The notes beneath the pieces were generated by a model that was given only the letters and a program-made list of their open reading frames with translations, made no database searches and was not told the DNA's origin. Positions 7,028-11,798 of a stretch of DNA of 11,798 nucleotides are shown in pieces. The stretch's first letter is position 1. Every line of letters begins with the position of its first letter. This DNA comes from Candidatus Altarchaeales archaeon (GTDB taxonomy: Archaea > Altiarchaeota > Altiarchaeia > IMC4 > SCGC-AAA252-I15): the NCBI GenBank assembly GCA_014729705.1, contig WJJK01000074.1, forward strand, positions 1-11,798. Direction: 5' to 3'. The position numbers and the translations under genes were made by a program.

Positions 7028-8038
7028 CTAACATCCGACATTTACATCTTCCCCGTGGATCTTCCTGGCTTCATGGGCGTAATCCTTATAACTCTTGTCC
7101 TTCTCCAAAAGCTCCGACGGAAGTTCTTCGGGATGGAACCAAACGAAATAGGTTAGGAAACATTCTCGAACCTCAGAGGAACCATCATAGTTATCGTAAC
7201 ACCCTTCATGCTGGATTCCGTGTTCTTCGGGGGAAGTACCCTCTAAACGGTGCTTGATCATCCAATCTTTAATCTCTTGGGCTATGTTGCCCTGGCGCAG
7301 GTATTCTTCAACCGCCGTCCAGTTCTTAAAACCACCAGCTCGATTTAGCATTTCCCGGAAAGGCTTCCACAAGGGCTGTCGCTCCCCAAGATTCGGACCA
7401 CCGCCAAAGGTATAGAAGTTCCTCATACCGCGCGGCCAAATAACATTCTCTTGTTTGATGTGCTCATAGAGAATCTCATGGTCTGTATCAGCAAAATCTT
7501 GGGCCCTGGTCTGCCTCATACCAGAAGGAGAAATCAGAGATTCGTGAAGTCTGGTATCTGCATAGTGGATGCCGGGTTCCCAGAAGAAAATGAGGGGCTT
7601 CCAAAAGTCATCCAGGGACTCCCAAACTCTATTTCCCTCTCTGTCTATAGACACCGAACGGCACCGAATACCAAGCTGGTTGAAGTTGTTCTGTAGCATC
7701 CGGAAAGCGAAGTCCTTCAAGTGCTGCATTAGGAAAAGGGAATAGAACTCATCATCATCAGCAACGCAGCAAAGAGACACCTCCCCGTCTTCTCGAATCT
7801 CTCCTACCCGATTAAGGTACTGATTTCGACTCTTTGGGAAATTGTCACACCACTCGAACTCGATCAGCTCTACTTTATCCTTGGACTTTAGCCACTCCAC
7901 ACTGCCATCAGTAGAACCACCATCCACAATAACAAACTTATCGAAATAAGGATAAGCTCTTTCTATATTGGCAGACATCATGTCAAAACGATTGGTCACC
8001 ATTTGACAGAAATAAGTTTTTATATTCAGTTGGTTCAT
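7028..8038 (-). CDS. GT2-family glycosyltransferase, long form
   Basis: This is a predicted GT-A-fold glycosyltransferase that would transfer a sugar from a nucleotide-sugar donor; donor and acceptor are unknown. From the ATG at 8036-8038 the product is 336 residues. The N-terminal domain shows VIVDGGSTDGS (37-46) and ADDDE (93-97), the acidic metal/donor-binding segment, and RLHES (163-167) matches the H-E seen after the catalytic domain in many GT2 enzymes. About 150 further residues follow, rich in W, F, E and K, with no recognisable motif; they may bind the acceptor. No signal peptide or membrane helix is seen, so it should be cytoplasmic. A TTG two codons upstream (8042-8044) is possible, but GAGGAG at 8047-8052 sits 8 bases from the ATG and only 2 from the TTG, so ATG is preferred. 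It follows the GT-B gene with 2 bases between. Confidence 0.88.
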   Translation of the reverse strand: MNQLNIKTYFCQMVTNRFDMMSANIERAYPYFDKFVIVDGGSTDGSVEWLKSKDKVELIEFEWCDNFPKSRNQYLNRVGEIREDGEVSLCCVADDDEFYSLFLMQHLKDFAFRMLQNNFNQLGIRCRSVSIDREGNRVWESLDDFWKPLIFFWEPGIHYADTRLHESLISPSGMRQTRAQDFADTDHEILYEHIKQENVIWPRGMRNFYTFGGGPNLGERQPLWKPFREMLNRAGGFKNWTAVEEYLRQGNIAQEIKDWMIKHRLEGTSPEEHGIQHEGCYDNYDGSSEVRECFLTYFVWFHPEELPSELLEKDKSYKDYAHEARKIHGEDVNVGC

Positions 8039-8040
8039 TT

Positions 8041-9078
8041 TCAAAGCTCCTCGAAAAACTTGTTAATACGTACAGCCGCTTCTTGCTTTCCATGCTCTCG
8101 GATGGCTTCCTGGCAAGATAGAACTGTTCTTGTGAATAACTCCTCGTTATTCCATACTTCCAGTATGAAATCCTTTACTTCCTCATCAGAAGCGTTTTCC
8201 TCTATAAAGGGAATGTCCGCCTGATCATAAGGAGGGCAATCCTTCTGATTTTTAAACTGGAGAGGAAATCCCCCATGAGCAACGATTTCAGCCATAGAAG
8301 GAGCTGCGACCGGGTGGTGGACGCCTACTAACATCTTGGACTGGAACATCAGCTGCTGAACATAATCATAAGGAGCCCAATGAGAAAAGCTCTCGCTTCC
8401 CTTGGCTACGATTTCCTTGAACAAAATCTTAACCACATCTTCTTTATTCTGCGGATAATCCTTACGGTATTTTTGGCTACCAATCTGAACTCCGTCCACA
8501 AAACTACCCACTGTTCCCTTTTCTATGGCCAAATCGTAGAGAGCAGACATCACCCCAAAAATGTACTTAGGCTCTTCATGAGCATTCTTGCTGTACCAGT
8601 GAAACCTGTTACGATCAAACCCGGGTTTCTGAAATTCTGCGTGGGTAATAATGGGAAGCCAGTTAGCTTTTCCTTCCCGGCAAGATTTATAGTTCCAAGG
8701 GTGTATAGTAGGAACATGAGAATAAATCTTTTCCTGATCCCCACCAACAGGAAAGAAACCAGACCATACGCGTTTGGAACATCTAAAGTTATCCAGGATA
8801 GGTGTAATGTTGGTCTTATGGGTCCCAGGCAAGTCCGAGAAAGAATCCATAGCCACCAAAACATCGCAGTTCAAATCATGACCGCGGAAGTTATGAATAG
8901 AAGAAAATACAACGCCCTTATCCTTATAAGGCTTAACCGGATCATTGCTGAAAATAACAACCTCATGACCAGACTCAGCCAGCACTCCCGCTACGTGAAG
9001 AAGCCAGCGACCCTCACCGCGAAGCCTGGAGTTGAATCCTTGAAAGAACTGACCCGGGGACGAGATGTAAACCCTCAT
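8041..9078 (-). CDS. GT-B-type glycosyltransferase-like protein
   Basis: The 345-residue product has the layout of a GT4-like retaining glycosyltransferase. Its N-terminal strand and loop (residues 1-42) contain RGEGRW (20-25), then LAESGHEVVIFS, as in acceptor domains of this group. The C-terminal part carries HHPVAAPSMAEIVAHGG (254-270), aligning with the donor-binding region. Only the second glutamate of the usual E-x7-E is present (E264); the position of the first is P256, so catalysis may differ from standard GT4 enzymes or be lost. The middle domain is not typical. The protein lacks a signal peptide and membrane segments. The ATG at 9076-9078 has GGGGAG 6 bases upstream, and the gene starts one base after the preceding SDR gene's stop. 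The fold assignment is moderately sure, the substrate unknown. Confidence 0.72.
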   Translation of the reverse strand: MRVYISSPGQFFQGFNSRLRGEGRWLLHVAGVLAESGHEVVIFSNDPVKPYKDKGVVFSSIHNFRGHDLNCDVLVAMDSFSDLPGTHKTNITPILDNFRCSKRVWSGFFPVGGDQEKIYSHVPTIHPWNYKSCREGKANWLPIITHAEFQKPGFDRNRFHWYSKNAHEEPKYIFGVMSALYDLAIEKGTVGSFVDGVQIGSQKYRKDYPQNKEDVVKILFKEIVAKGSESFSHWAPYDYVQQLMFQSKMLVGVHHPVAAPSMAEIVAHGGFPLQFKNQKDCPPYDQADIPFIEENASDEEVKDFILEVWNNEELFTRTVLSCQEAIREHGKQEAAVRINKFFEEL

Positions 9079-9079
9079 A

Positions 9080-10069
9080 CTATTCTCCCCGACTATCGTT
9101 GAATCTTCTATACCAATCCACAGTAATCCTCAAACCGTCGGACATTTTTATGTAATCATAGTCAGGTACCAGAGAACGGAGCTTTGTGAGATCCAACCAC
9201 TGCTTCTCGATCTCCTTAAAAGATCCAGACTTTTCAACAATCTTAGGACGCAAATCAGACCCCACCGTCTGGCAAATCTTTTCCATAAGATCACCCACGC
9301 GGAAGGTTTCACCAGATCCGAGATTAACAGCCTGTCCTCGAGTCCTTTCTATATTCTGCATCAGACGGCAAGAGACTTCTGCGGCGTCCCCCACGTAGAT
9401 AAACTCCCGAACGTAGTCCGCCACCCCACCATAAAGGACAGGAGGCTCTCCATCAAGGAGGCGAAGAACAGAGCCGGGAATAAGTCGGCTTAAGTTCATA
9501 TCTCCTGGACCATAGAGATTTGCCCCTCTTATAGTGAATGTAGGCAGATCATAGTTGTGATCATAGGCCTTAGCCACCAACCCTGCGCATGCCTTAGAGA
9601 CCTCATAGATGTTGGAAGGCTTGAGCGCTTGATCCTCTCTATAGGGCAAATCCTTAGGATCAAAAGAACCATAGGATTTGTCACTCTCCATGCAGAGAAC
9701 ACCCTTAACAGTACCTACCCGGCGGGCAGCCTCCAATACCACAGCAGTACCCATAATGTTTGTATCAAAACAACCGAGAGGGTCCGCGGCGCATTTCCTA
9801 ACAATAGGATCCGCGGCTAAATGAAAAACATACTCTACTTCGTAGTCCGCCATGATCCTGTTCATATTGCCTAAATCTGTAATGTCTCCTTGCGCCCAAT
9901 GGTTTATGGGCAAGTTTTGAAACTTTATGTAACTATCTTTGTGGACATCATGCACTAAACCTACCACTTCTGCCCCACGAGCCAGTAGTCTCTCTACAAC
10001 ATGTCCTCCCAAGAAACCGGAAGCACCAGTGACCAAGACCGGCTTCTTATAAAAATCAACTAAACCCAT
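9080..10069 (-). CDS. Extended SDR nucleotide-sugar dehydratase/epimerase (NDP-sugar 4,6-dehydratase-like)
   Basis: The product is a 329-residue extended SDR enzyme acting on a nucleotide sugar in the cytoplasm. It has GASGFLG (15-21) for NAD(P) binding, VFHLAADP (81-88), S129-D-K-S-Y, Y155-x3-K159 as the catalytic pair, RGANLYGPGD (181-190) and REFIYVGDAAE in the C-terminal substrate domain. The ESDKSYG and RLIP segments and the leading FYKKPVLVTG recall the CDP-glucose and GDP-mannose 4,6-dehydratase branch, so a 4-keto-6-deoxy sugar intermediate is a reasonable guess. UDP-sugar epimerase activity is an alternative. Length and motif spacing are normal and nothing is missing. The ATG at 10067-10069 overlaps the TAA of the preceding GT2 gene by one base (TAATG) and has AAAGGAGA about 8 bases upstream, which indicates coupled translation. 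Confidence 0.9.
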   Translation of the reverse strand: MGLVDFYKKPVLVTGASGFLGGHVVERLLARGAEVVGLVHDVHKDSYIKFQNLPINHWAQGDITDLGNMNRIMADYEVEYVFHLAADPIVRKCAADPLGCFDTNIMGTAVVLEAARRVGTVKGVLCMESDKSYGSFDPKDLPYREDQALKPSNIYEVSKACAGLVAKAYDHNYDLPTFTIRGANLYGPGDMNLSRLIPGSVLRLLDGEPPVLYGGVADYVREFIYVGDAAEVSCRLMQNIERTRGQAVNLGSGETFRVGDLMEKICQTVGSDLRPKIVEKSGSFKEIEKQWLDLTKLRSLVPDYDYIKMSDGLRITVDWYRRFNDSRGE

Positions 10070-10713
10070 TACGAGTTCTCCTTTTCTATTTGCGCATACA
10101 AAGCGTTCTGATCTTTCTGCCTTACACTGCTCTTGTAGTGCAGGATATTAAATCTGGAGGGCTTTTCCAGAGAGTCTCGAGAACAATCTACTTCAGTCCG
10201 ATCCTCAAAGTTGATTATTTCCTCATGTACTGGATTCTTGTACCGACAATAGTTCCGGAAGAGACGATACTGATAATCAGGATAAACTTCCGTCTGAACT
10301 CCATCAATGAAGTTCCTCCTGGCTATGCCAAAACAATCGAAGAAGCTATCCTTACCAGGAAGAACCCCAGCATACATCAGGGACTGCTGGCCCTCAGGTA
10401 CGTTTATTAACATGGGTATGATGTCTAAAAGGGTAGGCTCAAGACGCTCATCCGGATCGTGTAAATAAACCCAGTCTGTCTCAAGTGCCGAAATGGCCCT
10501 GTTCTTTTGAGCGGAGAAATCATTTTCAAAAGGGTGATGAATAACGCGAGCTCCGAACTTCTCACAAATAGAAACCGTATCATCCGTAGAGCCCCCATCC
10601 ACTACAACCACATCATCTAAAACATTCAAACTATAAAACTGGGCGAGCGTAGCTGGAATGTGAAACTCTTCATTCAGTGTTATCATAGCGATGCCCAATT
10701 TCTGCTTAGCCAT
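10069..10713 (-). CDS. GT2-family glycosyltransferase, short form
   Basis: This 214-residue protein is a compact GT-A-fold glycosyltransferase of the type found in lipopolysaccharide and surface-glycan clusters. The N-terminus reads IAMITLNEE (8-16), the nucleotide-binding strand of the family, followed by VVDGGSTDD (37-45). HDPDE (85-89) is the D-x-D metal/donor motif, and NPVHEE (160-165) is the H-E motif of the WaaE-like branch. There is little beyond the catalytic domain, and no membrane segment. The ATG at 10711-10713 is preceded by AAGGAG at a 6-base distance and overlaps the upstream GT4 gene by 8 bases; the end overlaps the next gene by one base. Donor and acceptor sugars are unknown. 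Intact motifs suggest an active enzyme. Confidence 0.92.
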   Translation of the reverse strand: MAKQKLGIAMITLNEEFHIPATLAQFYSLNVLDDVVVVDGGSTDDTVSICEKFGARVIHHPFENDFSAQKNRAISALETDWVYLHDPDERLEPTLLDIIPMLINVPEGQQSLMYAGVLPGKDSFFDCFGIARRNFIDGVQTEVYPDYQYRLFRNYCRYKNPVHEEIINFEDRTEVDCSRDSLEKPSRFNILHYKSSVRQKDQNALYAQIEKENS

Positions 10714-11798
10714 TTATTTCTCCTTGGTCTATCTGCTTAAGCCTTTCAACTACCATGTCCCCTACTAAATCCCAGGAAAAGTTTTCCTGAACAAAATGGC
10801 GGGCCTTGGACCCTCGGGATTTGGCTTCCTCTCGATTATTGTAAACATACCTCATCTGATTTACGGCATGTTGTAAATCCGGGTCACACCACCATTGATC
10901 ACCCTTGTAGTAGGGAGACCAAGGCATACCAACTACAGGAGACATTTTATAATCCACCAAATAACTGTTGTTCTCCTTAAGAAAATCAACCTGCCCACCA
11001 TAAGAAGGAGTTATAACCGGATTACCCACAGCCGCAGCTTCAAAGTGAGGAAGACCCCAACCTTCAGAATGCTGCAGTAGAACGAAACAATCCCCCCTCT
11101 TATGGAGACCCATCAGGTTGCTTTTGCTCATGTTCTCTACAATAAGATACATTTTAGGAAAATGATCCAGATTCATCATTTTCCTAAACTGAACTACAAG
11201 ATCCCTAACAGACTCCTTGTCTCCTGCATGGTCGTGTAAATAAGTCTTCAAAACCAGAACCACATCATCCACCCCAGTAAAAGCGGAGCAGTACGCAGCC
11301 AGGAGATCATAGGGATTTTTCCTTGCTTGCCATTGGAAAATGGAGTAAAATACAAAATTTTCAGACCCTATACCCTCCAGATTAAAGTCGACCACCTTGC
11401 TCAGATCTGGAACATCTATAGCGTGCGGGATCTTACAAAGTCGAGATTTTACACCAGAACCCTTAAAGACTTCCATGTTCCAATCACAGGGAACCCAGAC
11501 CTCATTAGCCTGGTTGCACGATTGCACCCAGAGCGGGTGTATGTGACTGGTCTCCCACACAGTATAACCTATGAGATATTTGTTCCTCTCGAACTGAGTA
11601 TACCTTTGCCACAGATCAGGGGTACAATGGGCGATAATCTTATCATAGTCTACGCTATTGTTAATCAAACTACGTAGTGTCTCCCCATCTTTACCCAAAT
11701 CTGGGCGGGTCTTCTCAAAGCTAATGGGGGCTAGGGTGATCGGGTATCCCTTTCGGTAAATGGACAGAACATAGTTCCGAGCAGCCTCTGCGTAACCA
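10706..11798 (-). CDS. GT4-family glycosyltransferase, 5' end outside the window
   Basis: The frame stays open to the window edge, so the gene is partial; 363 residues are visible. A TTG at 11696-11698 is not the start, because 33 codons upstream read GYAEAARNYV...GYPITLAPISFE, a typical N-terminal acceptor-domain segment of GT4 enzymes (glycine-rich loop, then a helix and strand). Further on are GYTVWET and WVPCDWNMEVF. VFYSIFQWQARKNPYDLLAAY is the linker and donor domain. EGWGLPHFE (about 11041-11065) supplies the complete E-x7-E donor-binding pair, followed by AAAVGNPVI. This is a retaining GT-B transferase; the sugar donor is not predictable. It lacks membrane segments in the visible part. 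It is the most upstream visible gene of the sugar cassette, and its stop lies inside the start of the GT2 gene. Confidence 0.92.
   Translation of the reverse strand, partial: GYAEAARNYVLSIYRKGYPITLAPISFEKTRPDLGKDGETLRSLINNSVDYDKIIAHCTPDLWQRYTQFERNKYLIGYTVWETSHIHPLWVQSCNQANEVWVPCDWNMEVFKGSGVKSRLCKIPHAIDVPDLSKVVDFNLEGIGSENFVFYSIFQWQARKNPYDLLAAYCSAFTGVDDVVLVLKTYLHDHAGDKESVRDLVVQFRKMMNLDHFPKMYLIVENMSKSNLMGLHKRGDCFVLLQHSEGWGLPHFEAAAVGNPVITPSYGGQVDFLKENNSYLVDYKMSPVVGMPWSPYYKGDQWWCDPDLQHAVNQMRYVYNNREEAKSRGSKARHFVQENFSWDLVGDMVVERLKQIDQGEING

Noticed and set aside
8550..8864. A 104-codon minus-strand frame inside the GT-B gene
   Set aside because: It is an out-of-frame overlap wholly within a better-supported gene and shows no domain pattern.
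8380..9102. A 240-codon open frame on the plus strand
   Set aside because: It lies opposite the GT-B gene, has no ribosome binding site of note and shows no recognisable motif, while the minus-strand frame has clear family motifs.
10706..11698. TTG at 11696-11698 as the real start of the GT4 gene
   Set aside because: The frame is open to the window edge and the upstream residues form a typical GT4 N-terminus, so the gene is cut by the window and not started there.
1..11798. tRNA genes, CRISPR arrays, insertion sequences or attachment sites
   Set aside because: I saw no cloverleaf-like sequence, regularly spaced repeats, transposase motif or long terminal repeats; the window is almost entirely coding.

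Overview
All recognisable genes in this window lie on the minus strand, so transcription runs from position 11798 towards position 1. They are packed end to end: most junctions overlap or are separated by 0-14 bases, and nearly every gene has a strong AGGAGG-type ribosome binding site. The mix is a replicative family A DNA polymerase without a 5' nuclease domain, a B12-dependent ribonucleotide reductase, small unknown proteins and no housekeeping genes. This fits a tailed bacteriophage or prophage of a bacterium with canonical Shine-Dalgarno translation. That is an inference; no virion gene is visible and the host cannot be named from this sequence.

In transcription order, the right half (11798-6076) is a six-gene sugar cassette: a GT4-type GT-B glycosyltransferase (5' end outside the window), a GT2 glycosyltransferase, an extended SDR nucleotide-sugar enzyme, a second GT-B-like glycosyltransferase, a second GT2 glycosyltransferase and a second SDR enzyme. 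The order GT-B / GT2 / SDR therefore occurs twice in a row.

The left half (6079-19) is a nucleotide and DNA replication block. It holds DNA polymerase I, interrupted in catalytic motif A by a 412-residue LAGLIDADG-type intein, then an unrecognised protein of about 165 residues that probably starts at CTG, then a cytoplasmic DUF192 protein, then the adenosylcobalamin-dependent ribonucleoside-triphosphate reductase NrdJ. A stable-looking hairpin with a UNCG-type loop follows nrdJ at the very edge of the window.

The reductase would supply dNTPs to the polymerase. The sugar genes would build and transfer an activated sugar to an unknown acceptor (virion protein, host surface or DNA). Because the two blocks are joined by a GTGA stop/start overlap, they are probably co-expressed. 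The most noteworthy signals are the motif A intein and the cysteine it leaves beside the steric-gate glutamate, the apparent CTG start, and the repeated three-gene glycosylation module.
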